A stretch of DNA of 49,652 nucleotides, taken from NCBI GenBank assembly GCA_017984215.1, contig JAGOAA010000015.1, forward strand, positions 1-49,652, in the 5' to 3' direction. Origin of the DNA: Cytophagaceae bacterium (GTDB lineage: Bacteria; Bacteroidota; Bacteroidia; Cytophagales; Spirosomataceae). Numbering within the stretch: the first letter of the stretch is position 1; each line of letters opens with the position of its first letter. Below the pieces are notes generated by a model that did not search any database, was not told the DNA's origin, and saw nothing but the letters and a program-made list of their open reading frames with translations. The position numbers and the translations under genes were made by a program. This document shows, one piece after another, positions 38,249 to 49,544 of the stretch.

Positions 38249-41200
38249 TTAGTTGCTTGCTGCTGTTTCTTTCACTTCTTCAACCTCCGTTGCAGTCGCT
38301 TTTTCCAATGTTTTCAACTCATCAGATGAGTTTACTAAAATGTTTAAATAGCGACGAACACCTGTACCCGCTGGAATCAAGTGACCTACGATAACGTTCT
38401 CTTTCAAGCCGTCTAAGGTATCTTGTTTCGCACGAATCGATGCTTCAGAAAGAACTTTCGTTGTTTCCTGGAACGATGCTGCTGAGATGAATGAATCAGT
38501 ACCTAATGAAGCTTGTGTGATACCTTGTAAGTTAGATGAAGATACCGCTGCTTGCGCATCACGGACTTTCATCAATTTCAAGTCACGACGCTTCAATGAT
38601 GAATTCTCATCACGTAAAGCACGTGCTGAAAGAATCATACCTGCTTTGTACTTATCTGATTCACCTGCATCTGTGATGACCTTCTTATCCAAGATGGTAT
38701 CATTTTCTAAGCGGAAGACAAAACGATCTACGTTTTGACCTTGCAAGAATTGCGTATCACCTGGTTCAAGGATCTCCACTTTTTGCATCATTTGACGAAC
38801 GATACATTCAATGTGTTTATCATTGATTTTTACACCTTGTAAACGGTATACATCTTGAATCTCATTTACTAAGTATTCCTGAACCGCTGTAGGTCCTTTG
38901 ATTTTCAAGATATCTGATGGCGTAATCGCGCCGTCAGATAATGGCATACCTGCACGTACGAAGTCATTGTTTTGTACCAAGATGAAACGAGTCAATGGCA
39001 CCAAGTAACGACGTTCCGTTCCTTCTTTCGGAGTAACGATAATCTCACGGTTACCACGTTTGATCACACCATATGAAATAACACCATCGATTTCAGAAAC
39101 AACCGCTGGGTTAGATGGGTTACGTGCCTCGAATAATTCCGTTACACGTGGTAGACCTCCCGTAATGTCACGCGTTTTACCTGCCGCACGTGGAATCTTC
39201 GCGATGATTTGACCCGCTTTGATTTTATCTCCTTCGTCGATAGCTAAACGTGCACCTACTGGTACGTTGTAAACTAAGTTTTCTTTGCCTTTCGCAACAA
39301 CTAATACGGATGGGTTTTTCGTCTTATCTTTCGATTCGATAATTACCTTCTCACGCATACCTGTTTGCTCATCCGCTTCCTCTTTGTAAGTATTGTTTTC
39401 TTCGATTGCCTCGAATTCTACTTTACCTTCTGCTTCAGATAAGATAACGGCATTGTATGGATCCCAAACGCAAATTTCTTCGCCTTTTTTGATCGTTTGT
39501 CCTTCTTTCACACGTAAGAATGAACCGTAAGGTACGTTGTTCGAAATCAACACCTGCTTGTTTGCTGGGTTAACAATTTGAACCTCACCCGAACGACCCA
39601 TCACGATTTCAGTTGGGTTACCTTCTGAATCCGTTGAGCTTACCGAACGAACTTCTTCAAAATTGATGACACCATCAAATTTCGCTTTCACACTCGCATC
39701 CAAGGAAACGTTTTGTGCTGTACCCCCAACGTGGAATGTACGTAAAGTCAACTGCGTTCCTGGCTCACCGATTGATTGCGATGCAATTACACCTACTGCC
39801 TCACCGATGTTCACCATACGAGCTGTAGAAAGGTTACGTCCGTAACACTTCGCACAAACACCACTACGTGTTTCGCAAGTTAATACGGAACGAATTTCTA
39901 CCGAATCAATCGCTGTTTCGTCGATTTTCTGTGCTGCAATCTCCGTGATTTCATCACCTGAAGCCACGATCATTTCGCCAGAAACTGGATCAATTACATC
40001 ATGTACAGATACACGACCTAAGATACGCTCTGATAATGGTTCGATGATTTCCTCATTGTCTTTCAATGGGAATACTTCGATACCACGTAAAGTACCACAA
40101 TCTTCTTCATTCACGATAACGTCTTGCGCTACGTCATGTAAACGACGAGTCAAGTAACCCGCATCGGCTGTTTTCAAGGCAGTATCTGCCAAACCTTTAC
40201 GCGCACCGTGTGTTGAGATAAAGTACTCTAATACGTCAAGACCTTCTTTAAAGTTAGAAAGGATTGGGTTTTCGATGATTTCACCTACTGAACCTTGTAA
40301 GTTCTTCTGAGGTTTCGCCATCAAACCACGCATACCACCTAGTTGACGAATTTGCTCACGAGAACCACGGGCTCCCGAGTGCATCATCATGTAGATGGCG
40401 TTAAATCCTTGGTTATCCTCTTCCATCTGCTTCATCAAAGTCTCGGTAATTTTCGAGTTAACTTTTGTCCAGATGTCAATAACTGCGTTGTAACGCTCGT
40501 TATCTGTGATTAAACCCATTAAGTAGTTGTCCCAAACTGCTTGAACATCTTCCTGTGCTTTCTTCACTAATGAAGCTTTTTCAGCAGGAATTTGAACATC
40601 ACCAATACCCATCGATAAACCACCGTGGAAGGCTTGTTGGAAACCTAATTCTTTGATATCATCCAAGAATTGTGCTGTACGAGCCATACCACAGATCTTA
40701 TGAACATGTGAGATGATTTGTTGCAACTTCTTCTTCGTCAATAACTCATTGATGTAACCTACTGCCTCTGGAACACATAAGTTGAACAATACACGTCCCG
40801 CAACAGTTTCCACCATTTCTTGAACCAATGTACCATCTTCCTTACGGACCGTAGCTTTCACCACGATGTTCGCGTGCTTAGATAATTTCTTCTCGTTCAA
40901 GGCGATAACAACCTCCTCAAATCCGTAGAAACGAGATCCTTCACCTGCTACTTTGTGATCTGGAGTCGACTTACGTCCTTTTGTTACATAATATAAACCT
41001 AACACCATGTCCTGAGATGGTACCGTAATCGGCGCACCATTCGCTGGGTTCAAGATGTTATGTGATGCAAGCATTAATAACGAGGCTTCCAAAATCGCTT
41101 CATGTCCTAGTGGAACGTGAACCGCCATCTGGTCACCATCGAAATCGGCATTAAATGCCGTACACGTTAATGGGTGCAATTGGATCGCTTTTCCTTCGAT

Positions 41201-42574
41201 TAATTTCGGTTGGAAAGCTTGGATACCCAAACGGTGAAGGGTAGGAGCACGGTTTAAAAGAACTGGGTGTCCTTTCATCACATTTTCCAAAATATCCCAA
41301 ACCACTGGATCTTTACGATCAACAATTTTCTTCGCAGACTTAACTGTTTTTACAATTCCACGTTCGATCAACTTACGGATAACAAACGGCTTGAATAATT
41401 CAGCCGCCATATCTTTTGGAAGACCACATTCGTGCATTTTCAATTCTGGACCTACGACGATAACCGAACGACCTGAATAATCGACACGCTTACCTAATAA
41501 GTTTTGACGGAAACGACCTTGCTTACCTTTCAACATATCTGAAAGAGATTTCAAGGCACGGTTACCTTCTGAACGAACCGCATTTACTTTACGTGAGTTG
41601 TCAAATAAGCTGTCAACAGCCTCTTGCAACATACGTTTTTCGTTACGTAAGATTACCTCTGGCGCTTTGATTTCGATCAAACGCTTCAAACGGTTGTTAC
41701 GGATAATCACACGACGATATAAATCGTTCAAGTCAGATGTTGCAAAACGACCTCCATCCAATGGCACCAATGGACGCAATTCTGGTGGAATTACAGGTAC
41801 CATTTTGATGATCATCCACTCAGGACGGTTGTCGATACGACCGATCGACTCACGGAACGCTTCTACCACTTTCAAACGCTTCAAGGCTTCAGCCTTACGT
41901 TGTTGTGAAGATTCTGTGTCCGCCGAGTGACGTAAATCAGCTGATAAGCTGTCTAAGTCGATACGTGTCAACAACATATTTAACGCGTCAGCACCCATTT
42001 TCGCGATGAATTTCTGTGGATCCTCATCAGGAAGGTGTTGGTTTTCGCGTGGTAATTTATCTAAGATATCTAAGTACTCGTCTTCCGTTAAGAAATCAAG
42101 GTATTGGCTACCGATTTTTCCTTCTTCCGCGTACATACCTGCTTGAACGACACAGTACCGCTCGTAGTAGATAATTTGATCTAATTTCTTCGTTGATAAT
42201 CCGAGCATGTAACCGATTTTGTTCGGTAAGCTACGGAAGTACCAGATGTGTGCAACTGGAACCACTAATTCGATGTGGCCCATACGCTCACGACGTACTT
42301 TTTTCTCAGTCACCTCTACACCGCAACGGTCGCAGATGATGCCTTTGTAACGAATACGCTTATATTTCCCGCAATGACACTCCCAGTCCTTTGTTGGACC
42401 AAAAATACGCTCACAGAACAAACCACCCATTTCGGGTTTGTAAGTACGGTAGTTAATTGTCTCCGGTTGAGTTACCTCACCGTTTGAACTTTCAAGAATC
42501 GACTCCGGTGATGCCAATGAGATGGTCACTTTTTGGAAATCGCTGTTCAGTTTTCTCGTCTTTTTAAATGACAT
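38249..42574 (-). CDS. rpoC: DNA-directed RNA polymerase subunit beta'
   Basis: A 1441-residue beta' subunit. The N-terminal zinc ribbon is [11 protein letters not shown]...CDRCG (about 66-84). The catalytic Mg2+ loop is [12 protein letters not shown]. The second zinc site is [15 protein letters not shown] in the C-terminal third. Trigger-loop and bridge-helix regions ([24 protein letters not shown]) are intact. Length is normal for Bacteroidota (about 1420-1450). It follows rpoB by 65 bases, with a GC hairpin in the gap, and is the end of the transcript. Confidence 0.99.
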   Translation of the reverse strand: MSFKKTRKLNSDFQKVTISLASPESILESSNGEVTQPETINYRTYKPEMGGLFCERIFGPTKDWECHCGKYKRIRYKGIICDRCGVEVTEKKVRRERMGHIELVVPVAHIWYFRSLPNKIGYMLGLSTKKLDQIIYYERYCVVQAGMYAEEGKIGSQYLDFLTEDEYLDILDKLPRENQHLPDEDPQKFIAKMGADALNMLLTRIDLDSLSADLRHSADTESSQQRKAEALKRLKVVEAFRESIGRIDNRPEWMIIKMVPVIPPELRPLVPLDGGRFATSDLNDLYRRVIIRNNRLKRLIEIKAPEVILRNEKRMLQEAVDSLFDNSRKVNAVRSEGNRALKSLSDMLKGKQGRFRQNLLGKRVDYSGRSVIVVGPELKMHECGLPKDMAAELFKPFVIRKLIERGIVKTVKSAKKIVDRKDPVVWDILENVMKGHPVLLNRAPTLHRLGIQAFQPKLIEGKAIQLHPLTCTAFNADFDGDQMAVHVPLGHEAILEASLLMLASHNILNPANGAPITVPSQDMVLGLYYVTKGRKSTPDHKVAGEGSRFYGFEEVVIALNEKKLSKHANIVVKATVRKEDGTLVQEMVETVAGRVLFNLCVPEAVGYINELLTKKKLQQIISHVHKICGMARTAQFLDDIKELGFQQAFHGGLSMGIGDVQIPAEKASLVKKAQEDVQAVWDNYLMGLITDNERYNAVIDIWTKVNSKITETLMKQMEEDNQGFNAIYMMMHSGARGSREQIRQLGGMRGLMAKPQKNLQGSVGEIIENPILSNFKEGLDVLEYFISTHGARKGLADTALKTADAGYLTRRLHDVAQDVIVNEEDCGTLRGIEVFPLKDNEEIIEPLSERILGRVSVHDVIDPVSGEMIVASGDEITEIAAQKIDETAIDSVEIRSVLTCETRSGVCAKCYGRNLSTARMVNIGEAVGVIASQSIGEPGTQLTLRTFHVGGTAQNVSLDASVKAKFDGVINFEEVRSVSSTDSEGNPTEIVMGRSGEVQIVNPANKQVLISNNVPYGSFLRVKEGQTIKKGEEICVWDPYNAVILSEAEGKVEFEAIEENNTYKEEADEQTGMREKVIIESKDKTKNPSVLVVAKGKENLVYNVPVGARLAIDEGDKIKAGQIIAKIPRAAGKTRDITGGLPRVTELFEARNPSNPAVVSEIDGVISYGVIKRGNREIIVTPKEGTERRYLVPLTRFILVQNNDFVRAGMPLSDGAITPSDILKIKGPTAVQEYLVNEIQDVYRLQGVKINDKHIECIVRQMMQKVEILEPGDTQFLQGQNVDRFVFRLENDTILDKKVITDAGESDKYKAGMILSARALRDENSSLKRRDLKLMKVRDAQAAVSSSNLQGITQASLGTDSFISAASFQETTKVLSEASIRAKQDTLDGLKENVIVGHLIPAGTGVRRYLNILVNSSDELKTLEKATATEVEEVKETAASN

Positions 42575-42611
42575 TTTCGATGTATTTAATTGGAAAATGA
42601 TTTCTTTTTAA

Positions 42612-42630
42612 GGGCCGGGGTTAGCGGCCC
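42612..42630 (-). other. GC-rich hairpin between rpoB and rpoC
   Basis: Perfect 6-bp stem GGGCCG / CGGCCC with a seven-base loop, 10 bases after the rpoB stop. On the minus strand it is followed by TTAAAAAG, not a U run, so it is more likely an RNase or pausing site, or a weak attenuator, than a terminator. Confidence 0.45.
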
Positions 42631-42639
42631 GATAAATGA

Positions 42640-45600
42640 TTACTCAAGTGTGATTTCAAGAGCTAAACCTCTCAATTCGTGAATCAATACGTTGAATGAT
42701 TCTGGAATGTTTGGCTTAGGCATATTCTCGCCTTTCACAATTGCCTCGTACGCTTTGGCACGGCCGATCACGTCATCCGACTTCACAGTTAAGATCTCTT
42801 GCAAGATATTCGCTGCTCCGAAGGCCTCAAGTGCCCAAACCTCCATCTCACCGAAACGCTGACCACCGAATTGAGCTTTACCACCCAATGGTTGTTGTGT
42901 AATCAATGAGTATGGTCCAATTGAACGTGCGTGCATTTTATCATCTACCAAGTGACCAAGTTTCAACATGTAAATGATACCCACAGTGACCGGTTGATCA
43001 AATTTATCTCCCGTTAAACCATTGTATAGGTAAGTACGACCCCAATCTGGTAAACCAGCTGCCGTTAATTCTGCCGCAACTTCTGCCTCAGTTCCACCGT
43101 CGAAAATTGGCGTAGCATAACGCTTACCTAATTTTTGTCCAGCCCAACCTAATACAGTCTCGTAAATTTGACCTAAGTTCATACGAGATGGTACCCCTAG
43201 TGGATTCAATACGATATCTACCGGTGTTCCATCTTCTAAGAATGGCATATCTTCTTCACGTACGATACGAGCTACAACACCCTTATTACCGTGACGACCC
43301 GCCATCTTATCACCTACTTTCAACTTACGTTTCTTCGCGATGTAGACTTTCGCCAACTTCACGATTCCAGCAGGTAATTCATCACCTACTTCAAGAACGA
43401 AACGCTCACGCTTGAATCGACCAGCGATTTCATTACGTTTTACGTTGAAGTTCTTAATAAGGTTCATGAACAATTTGTTCAATACTGCATCAGAAGTAGC
43501 TTCTTCCACGATCAAGTCAGAAAGCAAGTTTGCTTCTTCTTGAACTGCGTAAGTAGACTCATCACGATACAAGTTTTTATCTGGGAATAATAATTCTTCG
43601 ATGTTCTTCGCTGAGAATTTAACACCCTTCTCTACGATAACCGTACCGAATTTGTGCTTAATACCTGCGCAAGTTTTACCCGCTAAGATGGCAACAGTTT
43701 TTTCGATCATTTGGCGACGAATCTCCAAAAGGTCTTTGCTGTATTCCTTCATTAACTTCTTCAATTCAGCTTTCGATTTCTCACGCTCTTCTTTATCCTT
43801 CTTAGGACGTGCGAACAACTTAGTATCGATTACCACACCTTTTAATGATGGTGGCGCTTTCTTTGAAGCATCTTTCACATCACCTGCTTTGTCACCAAAG
43901 ATGGCACGTAATAATTTTTCTTCTGGTGTTGGATCCGACTCACCTTTTGGTGTGATCTTACCAATCAAGATATCTCCTTCTTTCACTTCAGCACCTACGC
44001 GAACAACACCGTTCTCGTCTAGGTTACGAACTGTTTCTTCAGATACGTTTGGAATTTCAGATGTCAATTCCTCTTCACCACGTTTTGTATCACGAACTTC
44101 TAATTCGAATTCTTCAATGTGGATCGAAGTAAAGATATCGTCACGAACAACTTTTTCTGAGATTACGATCGCATCCTCAAAGTTGTAACCTTGCCATGGC
44201 ATGAACGCCACTTTCATGTTACGACCTAATGCTAATTCACCTGCCTCTGTTGCATAACCTTGGCAAAGCGCTTGACCTTTCTTCACTTTCTCACCTTTGA
44301 ACACGATCGGCTTTAAGTTGATCGTTGTATCTTGGTTCGTTCTGCGGAATTTGATCAATTCGTATGTTTTCAATGATCCGTCAAAGCTAATAAGCGCTTC
44401 TGATTCAGTTTGATCGTAGTTAACAACAATTTTCAATGCGTCAACGTATTCAATCACACCATCACCTTCAGCTACAACTAACGTACGAGAGTCAATCGCC
44501 ACACGGTGCTCAAGACCTGTTCCTACGATAGGAGCTTCAGGACGTAAAAGCGGTACCGCTTGGCGTTGCATGTTGGATCCCATCAAGGCACGGTTGGCAT
44601 CATCATGCTCCAAGAAAGGAATCAATGAAGCGGCAACCGAAACGATTTGGTTAGGAGCAACGTCCATGTATTGTGCATCTGCTGGATTTACCAATGGGAA
44701 ATCACCTTCAAAACGAGCCTTCACGCGGTCAGATAAGAATTTACCTGATTTCATGTCGATAGGAGCATTCGCTTGAACGATGTTTTTACCATCTTCCTCT
44801 TCTGCAGTTAAATATTCTACGCGGCTTGTTGTATCTACTTTACCACCATCGATTAAACGATATGGTGTTTCGATGAAGCCCATTGAGTTTACTTTCGCGT
44901 GAACACATAGAGAAGAAATCAAACCAATGTTTGGTCCCTCGGGGGTTTCAATCGTACAAAGACGACCGTAGTGCGTATAGTGAACGTCACGAACCTCGAA
45001 ACCTGCTCTTTCACGTGAAAGACCACCTGGCCCTAGTGCCGACATACGACGCTTGTGCGTAATCTCAGCCAATGGATTCGTTTGATCCATGAATTGAGAT
45101 AGTTGGTTTGTTCCAAAGAACGAGTTAATCACCGACGATAATGTACGAGCATTGATCAAGTCAACTGGTTTGAAATCTTCGTTGTCACGAACATTCATAC
45201 GTTCTTTGATCGTACGCGCCATACGTGCAAGACCTACACCGAATTGAGCATATAATTGCTCACCTACGGTACGAACACGACGGTTAGATAAGTGGTCAAT
45301 ATCATCGACTACTGCACGTGAGTTGATCAAACCGATCAAATACTTCACGATTGAGATGATATCTTCTTTGGTCAAGACTTTGACATCCATTGGGATATCG
45401 TGGCCTAATTTTTTATTGATACGGTAACGACCTACTTCACCCAAATCGTAACGCTTGTCTGAGAAGAACAAGTTTTGGATGATGTCACGTGCCGTTTGCT
45501 CATCGGGAGCATCCGTATTACGTAATTGCTTGTAGATAACTTCTACGGCCTCTTTCTCAGAGTTTGAAGTATCTTTTTGCAAAGTATTGTAAATGATGTT

Positions 45601-46515
45601 GTAGTCAGAAACGTTCACGTCATCTTTGTGCAAGATAACCGTTGCAGAACCTGATTCTAAGATCGTCTCAACTTCGTTCTCTGTGATAACTGTATCACGT
45701 TCGATCAAGATTTCGTTACGGTCGATAGAAACTACCTCACCTGTATCTTCATCTACGAAGTCTTCTTGCCATGTTTTCAAAACACGTGCCGCCAAACGAC
45801 GACCAACGATGCCTTTCACAGCTTTTTTATCAACCTTGATTTCTTCAGCTAAGCCAAATAAATCCAAGATATCCTTATCATTTCCGTAACCAATGGCACG
45901 AAGCAATACGGTTACAGGGAACTTTTTCTTACGGTCGATGTACGCATACATCACATTGTTAACGTCCGTAGCAAATTCAATCCAAGAACCCTTGAATGGA
46001 ATGATACGCGCCGAATACAATTTCGTTCCGTTTGTGTGCTTCGATTGTGCGAAGAACACACCTGGTGAACGGTGTAGCTGAGAAACGATTACACGCTCCG
46101 CACCGTTGATCACGAATGATCCACGCTCGGTCATGTAAGGGATGTTTCCTAAGAAAACCTCTTGTTCGATGGTTTGGAAATCCTCGTTGTCTGTATCGTT
46201 ACAGATCAAACGCAATTTCGCTTTTAAAGGTACTGAATACGTCAAACCGCGGTCGATACACTCATCTACCGAATATTTCGGTGGATCTACTGAGTAGTCG
46301 ACAAACGACAAAACGAAATTTTCACGCGAATCCGCGATAGGAAAATTTTCAGCAAACACTTTAAATAAACCTTCGTCAGTACGGTTTTCAGCAGCTGTCT
46401 CTAGCTGGAAAAAATCCTGGAAGGATTGGACTTGGATATCCAGAAAATCTGGATAATTGATCACAGACTGCGTTTTCGCAAAGCTGTGTCTTCCTGTGGC
46501 AGTGATGTTACTCAA
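42640..46515 (-). CDS. rpoB: DNA-directed RNA polymerase subunit beta
   Basis: A 1291-residue beta subunit. The rifampicin-binding region reads [17 protein letters not shown], then [20 protein letters not shown]; the positions of E. coli Gln513, Asp516, His526 and Ser531 are all wild type. [11 protein letters not shown] and the C-terminal region [47 protein letters not shown]-type block are intact. The start is TTG at 46515 ([12 protein letters not shown]); an in-frame TAA lies 18 bases upstream and no ATG lies between, so an ATG start is excluded. Upstream is not rplL but a 537-base region with its own promoter and a long leader. Confidence 0.98.
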   Translation of the reverse strand: MSNITATGRHSFAKTQSVINYPDFLDIQVQSFQDFFQLETAAENRTDEGLFKVFAENFPIADSRENFVLSFVDYSVDPPKYSVDECIDRGLTYSVPLKAKLRLICNDTDNEDFQTIEQEVFLGNIPYMTERGSFVINGAERVIVSQLHRSPGVFFAQSKHTNGTKLYSARIIPFKGSWIEFATDVNNVMYAYIDRKKKFPVTVLLRAIGYGNDKDILDLFGLAEEIKVDKKAVKGIVGRRLAARVLKTWQEDFVDEDTGEVVSIDRNEILIERDTVITENEVETILESGSATVILHKDDVNVSDYNIIYNTLQKDTSNSEKEAVEVIYKQLRNTDAPDEQTARDIIQNLFFSDKRYDLGEVGRYRINKKLGHDIPMDVKVLTKEDIISIVKYLIGLINSRAVVDDIDHLSNRRVRTVGEQLYAQFGVGLARMARTIKERMNVRDNEDFKPVDLINARTLSSVINSFFGTNQLSQFMDQTNPLAEITHKRRMSALGPGGLSRERAGFEVRDVHYTHYGRLCTIETPEGPNIGLISSLCVHAKVNSMGFIETPYRLIDGGKVDTTSRVEYLTAEEEDGKNIVQANAPIDMKSGKFLSDRVKARFEGDFPLVNPADAQYMDVAPNQIVSVAASLIPFLEHDDANRALMGSNMQRQAVPLLRPEAPIVGTGLEHRVAIDSRTLVVAEGDGVIEYVDALKIVVNYDQTESEALISFDGSLKTYELIKFRRTNQDTTINLKPIVFKGEKVKKGQALCQGYATEAGELALGRNMKVAFMPWQGYNFEDAIVISEKVVRDDIFTSIHIEEFELEVRDTKRGEEELTSEIPNVSEETVRNLDENGVVRVGAEVKEGDILIGKITPKGESDPTPEEKLLRAIFGDKAGDVKDASKKAPPSLKGVVIDTKLFARPKKDKEEREKSKAELKKLMKEYSKDLLEIRRQMIEKTVAILAGKTCAGIKHKFGTVIVEKGVKFSAKNIEELLFPDKNLYRDESTYAVQEEANLLSDLIVEEATSDAVLNKLFMNLIKNFNVKRNEIAGRFKRERFVLEVGDELPAGIVKLAKVYIAKKRKLKVGDKMAGRHGNKGVVARIVREEDMPFLEDGTPVDIVLNPLGVPSRMNLGQIYETVLGWAGQKLGKRYATPIFDGGTEAEVAAELTAAGLPDWGRTYLYNGLTGDKFDQPVTVGIIYMLKLGHLVDDKMHARSIGPYSLITQQPLGGKAQFGGQRFGEMEVWALEAFGAANILQEILTVKSDDVIGRAKAYEAIVKGENMPKPNIPESFNVLIHELRGLALEITLE

Positions 46516-46566
46516 GGCTTTATACGTTTTAAATTAAAATGAAAAATGGCCCGTGGGCGCAATTTC

Positions 46567-46582
46567 TCGCCGTTTCCGACGA
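46567..46582 (-). other. GNRA tetraloop hairpin in the rpoB leader
   Basis: On the minus strand TCGTCG-GAAA-CGGCGA: a six-base-pair stem (one G-U) closed by a GAAA tetraloop, 52 bases before the rpoB start codon. GNRA loops are common in structured RNA and protein-binding leaders. Confidence 0.5.
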
Positions 46583-46712
46583 AAATTAAAAGCTGAATGC
46601 CTCGTAGAGATAAGTTTGGATTTCCCTTTGCGCCTCCCCTACGATAAGAGAATTGTGTTTCAGAAAAACAAACTGCGGATTCGCCCGGAGGCGTTAATCC
46701 TAAAATAGCCTG

Positions 46713-46743
46713 CAAAATTAGTAAAAGTTTTTTAATTGCCAAA
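46713..46743 (-). promoter_or_regulatory. rpoBC promoter
   Basis: Minus strand TTTG (forward CAAA, 46740-46743), exactly 19 bases, then TAATTTTG (forward CAAAATTA, 46713-46720). This equals the Bacteroidota housekeeping consensus. Expected start is near 46706, giving a leader of about 190 nt. Confidence 0.8.
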
Positions 46744-46780
46744 CAGGGGAGGGGATTTTTTATTTAGTCGCTAGTCAATA

Positions 46781-46873
46781 GTCGCTAGTCGTCAGTCCGA
46801 AGTCCGGAGGAAGTCACTAGTTGTCAGTCGCTAGTCGTCAGTCCGAAGTCCGGAGGAAATTAGTCCGAAGGAA
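46781..46873 (+). repeat. Direct repeat of an AGTC-rich unit
   Basis: GTCGCTAGTCGTCAGTCCGA, AGTCCGGAGGAA is repeated at 46781-46812 and 46827-46858 with a 46-base period; a truncated third piece (AGTCCGAAGGAAG) follows at 46862-46873. A partial earlier piece lies at 46765-46778. The unit is built of AGTC/GTCCG words and is unlike the flanking AT-rich DNA. Confidence 0.8.
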
Positions 46874-46977
46874 GATATTCACTCTTCACTCTTAGTTCTT
46901 CACTCTTAACTCATTACTTGTTTATCATTTTACTGATACAATGAATTTATATAGGACACGTTTATTGCCTGAATTTA

Positions 46978-47029
46978 CCTTCGGACTTCGGACTATTTTC
47001 CTCCGGACTCCGGACTGACGACTGATTAC
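46978..47029 (-). repeat. Inverted copy of the AGTC-rich unit
   Basis: The reverse complement reads CAGTCGTCAGTCCGGAGTCC, GGAGGAAAATAGTCCGAAGT and so on. It matches the direct copy at about 46827-46873 over roughly 45 positions with a few mismatches. The two could pair as a long hairpin with a loop of about 100 bases. Confidence 0.75.
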
Positions 47030-47052
47030 TGCCCACTGATAACTGTTCCCCC

Positions 47053-47739
47053 ATGCTCCCCCGACTAAAATTTTACCTCCGCTTTACACTAGGGATGACC
47101 CGACAAGAAATACTAGGCATTTATTTCTTGATGGGCTTGGTTGTGCTTGGGATGGGGATACATGCGATATATCAATATGTTGAATTGCAGTCGGAAGTCG
47201 ACTTGATTAATCCCAAGCAGTTTGAGGAAATTTATATGGCTCAAAAGGCGGCTAATAGAAAACTGAATTTTGTGTATAAAAGTCATCCTATATATAAGCG
47301 AACTTTTACCTATCCGCATTACGTCAAAAAATCCCAAGAATGGAAGATCAATATCAATGAGGCGGATTCCGCGGCCTGGGTGGCTTTGCCGGGAATTGGT
47401 CCAGGCTTTGCCAAACGCATATTGACTTTTCGCGATCGTTTGGGTGGTTTTGCATCCGCCGAACAATTGAAAGAGGTATATGGAATAGATACAATTTGGG
47501 TAAAGCAGCATTTGCGGAAATTCCAACTCGGTAAAGGTGTTTATCGGCCCTTGTTTGTGAATCGGGCGATTTGGAATGAATTTCGTCATCCTTATTTACC
47601 CTATGCACAGGCCAAAGTCGTTTTGAATTTTCGAAAACAACATGGCGTTATTGCTGATTATGGGGCATTGATTCAAATCAAATTGCTTGAACCCTCCGTT
47701 TGGGAGCGACTAAGGCCCTACTTAAACTTTGAGCCTTGA
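47053..47739 (+). CDS. Helix-hairpin-helix membrane protein (ComEA-like)
   Basis: A 228-residue protein. Residues about 20-42 (ILGIYFLMGLVVLGMGIHAIYQY) form one membrane helix. The helix-hairpin-helix module covers 98-145: INEADSAAWVALPGIGPGFAKRILTFRDRLGGF, split here as INEADSA (101-107) and LPGIGPGFA (112-120), then EQLKEVYGI. A second, weaker HhH-like segment lies near 185-228 (RHPYLPYAQAKVVLNFRKQHG). Such ComEA/T2SK-like proteins bind DNA outside the inner membrane in natural transformation, or act as other DNA-binding factors. Alone here, so a role in DNA uptake is plausible but unproved. The pruA frame begins about 60 bases after its end. Confidence 0.82.
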   Translation: MLPRLKFYLRFTLGMTRQEILGIYFLMGLVVLGMGIHAIYQYVELQSEVDLINPKQFEEIYMAQKAANRKLNFVYKSHPIYKRTFTYPHYVKKSQEWKININEADSAAWVALPGIGPGFAKRILTFRDRLGGFASAEQLKEVYGIDTIWVKQHLRKFQLGKGVYRPLFVNRAIWNEFRHPYLPYAQAKVVLNFRKQHGVIADYGALIQIKLLEPSVWERLRPYLNFEP

Positions 47740-47798
47740 ATTTTATGTTAAAAGCCGTAATTTGCGAGGGAATTACACATCAACAAAAATACAAAGCC

Positions 47799-49424
47799 AT
47801 GTCAACAGGTTTCTTTCAAGTACCTACACCTATTAATGAGCCTATTTTAGCATATGCATCCGGATCGAAAGAGCGGGAGCAATTGCAAAATAAATTAGCC
47901 GAACTTCGTGCCAAACAAATAGATATTCCCATGTATATCGGCGGGAAATCCGTTCAAGGTGCTCAAAAGGTAGCCATGACTTGTCCGCACGATCACCAAC
48001 ATGTTTTGGGTCATTATTATGAAGGAGGGAAAAAGGAAGTTGGCCAAGCGATTGATGCCGCCTTAGCAGCCCATGCAGCCTGGTCGGCGACACCTTGGGA
48101 GCGCCGCGCAGCAATCTTTTTGAAAGCAGCAGAATTGTCGGCAACCAAATACCGCATGGATTTAAACGCTCGAACAATGTTGGGGCAATCGAAAAACGCT
48201 TTTCAAGCAGAAATTGACGCTGCATGTGAGTGGGTAGATTTTTTGCGTTTTAATGTACATTATGCTTCGCAGATTTATGCGGACCAGCCGATATCTTCGC
48301 CGGGGGTGTGGAATCGCGTGGAGTATCGCGCATTGGAAGGTTTTGTTTATGCACTAACACCATTTAATTTTACAGCGATTGCAGGTAATTTACCTGCGGC
48401 TCCAGCCTTGATGGGAAATACAGTTGTATGGAAGCCATCGCCGAGCCAAGTGTATTCGGCAGGATTATTGATGGATATTTTGACGGAAGCAGGATTACCT
48501 GCGGGTGTAATCAATTTAGTATTTGCGGATGGTCCTGAGGCGGGCGATGTCGTCTTTAATCACCGTGATTTTGCAGGGGTACACTTTACAGGATCCACAG
48601 CCGTGTTCCAAACGATTTGGAAAAACATTGGTAATAATATTTCGAATTATAAATCATATCCACGCATCGTCGGAGAAACAGGAGGGAAGGACTTTGTAGT
48701 TGCGCATCCATCTGCGGACCCCAAGGCTTTAGCTGTAGCTATTATCCGTGGTGCCTTTGAATACCAAGGGCAGAAATGTTCGGCTGCGTCGCGTGCGTAT
48801 GTCCCTGCTTCTTTATGGCCCCAAGTGGAGGCTTATTTGAAAGAAGATTTGGCAGCGATCCGCATGGGAGGAACGGAGGATTTTGGAAATTTTGTGAATG
48901 CTGTGATTGATGCGAAAGCCTTTGCGAAGATTTCGGGCTTTATTGCGGATGCTAAACAAGATGCGGATGTGTCAGTTGTAGCAGGTGGTCATTGCGATGA
49001 TTCGAAGGGTTATTTTGTGGAGCCGACTGTTTTATTAACAAAGAATCCAAAATCGAGAACGATGGTGGAGGAAATTTTTGGACCGGTGTTGACGGTTTAT
49101 GTTTATCCAGATGCCGAATGGAATCAGGCTCTGAAATTAGTTGATGAAACTTCAGCCTATGCCTTAACAGGAGCGATCTTTGCGCAAGATTCGTACGCGT
49201 TAGAGGAGGCGAAGGCAGCGTTAGTCAACGCAGCAGGTAATCTATATTTAAATGATAAGTGTACAGGAGCTGTTGTGGGCCAGCAGCCATTTGGTGGTGC
49301 GCGTGCTTCGGGAACAAACGATAAGGCGGGCTCATATTTGAATTTATTGCGTTGGGTTTCGCCTCGTACAGTGAAAGAGGTATTCGTTTCTCCAACGGAT
49401 TATAGATATCCGTTTTTGGGGTAG
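47799..49424 (+). CDS. pruA: L-glutamate gamma-semialdehyde dehydrogenase (1-pyrroline-5-carboxylate dehydrogenase)
   Basis: A 541-residue NAD-dependent aldehyde dehydrogenase, the second step of proline degradation (pyrroline-5-carboxylate to glutamate). Signature PFNFTAIAGNLPAAPALMGNTV, catalytic Glu293 in VGETGGKDF and catalytic Cys327 in YQGQKCSAASR. The N-terminus STGFFQVPTPINEP is that of the stand-alone PruA type seen in Bacteroidota, not of bifunctional PutA. Start at ATG 47799; a TTG at 47736 overlaps the previous gene and gives an unlikely extension. No proline dehydrogenase (putA/prodH) is in the window. A good terminator follows. Confidence 0.95.
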   Translation: MSTGFFQVPTPINEPILAYASGSKEREQLQNKLAELRAKQIDIPMYIGGKSVQGAQKVAMTCPHDHQHVLGHYYEGGKKEVGQAIDAALAAHAAWSATPWERRAAIFLKAAELSATKYRMDLNARTMLGQSKNAFQAEIDAACEWVDFLRFNVHYASQIYADQPISSPGVWNRVEYRALEGFVYALTPFNFTAIAGNLPAAPALMGNTVVWKPSPSQVYSAGLLMDILTEAGLPAGVINLVFADGPEAGDVVFNHRDFAGVHFTGSTAVFQTIWKNIGNNISNYKSYPRIVGETGGKDFVVAHPSADPKALAVAIIRGAFEYQGQKCSAASRAYVPASLWPQVEAYLKEDLAAIRMGGTEDFGNFVNAVIDAKAFAKISGFIADAKQDADVSVVAGGHCDDSKGYFVEPTVLLTKNPKSRTMVEEIFGPVLTVYVYPDAEWNQALKLVDETSAYALTGAIFAQDSYALEEAKAALVNAAGNLYLNDKCTGAVVGQQPFGGARASGTNDKAGSYLNLLRWVSPRTVKEVFVSPTDYRYPFLG

Positions 49425-49449
49425 ATTCGTTAAATAAGTGCATTTAAGG

Positions 49450-49481
49450 CCTTGCAGATTCAATATTTGCAAGGTTTTTTT
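49450..49481 (+). terminator. Intrinsic terminator after pruA
   Basis: Perfect 7-bp stem CCTTGCA / TGCAAGG with an 11-base loop, followed by seven T residues. It ends the pruA transcript. Confidence 0.85.
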
Positions 49482-49544
49482 GTTTTTTATCTCTGCTGAT
49501 TCTCAATGAATTAGGGGTAAATAAGAAATTATTTTTGCGTAGGT

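Larger units (their letters stand above)
46516..47052. other. Divergent region rpoB / HhH protein, leader plus inverted repeats
   Basis: This 537-base gap has no supported gene. From left to right it contains the rpoB leader with a GNRA-loop hairpin (46516-46706), the rpoB promoter (46713-46743), two direct copies of an AGTC-rich unit (46781-46858), CACTCTT tandem heptamers (about 46880-46906), an AT-rich stretch and an inverted copy of the AGTC-rich unit (46978-47029), ending just before the HhH protein ATG. A 76-codon leftward frame across the leader is rejected as a gene. Confidence 0.7.

Noticed and set aside
43601-44188. 195-codon antisense frame inside rpoB
   Set aside because: Ser/Thr-rich reversed frame over a highly conserved gene; no start context or domain.
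46512-46742. 76-codon leftward open frame over the rpoB leader
   Set aside because: It begins upstream of the consensus -7 box, so the rpoB transcript would not contain its start; it has no recognisable motif and lies in structured leader sequence.
46781-46873. CRISPR-like array
   Set aside because: Only two full copies, internally repetitive units, no unique spacers of equal length, and no cas genes in the window.
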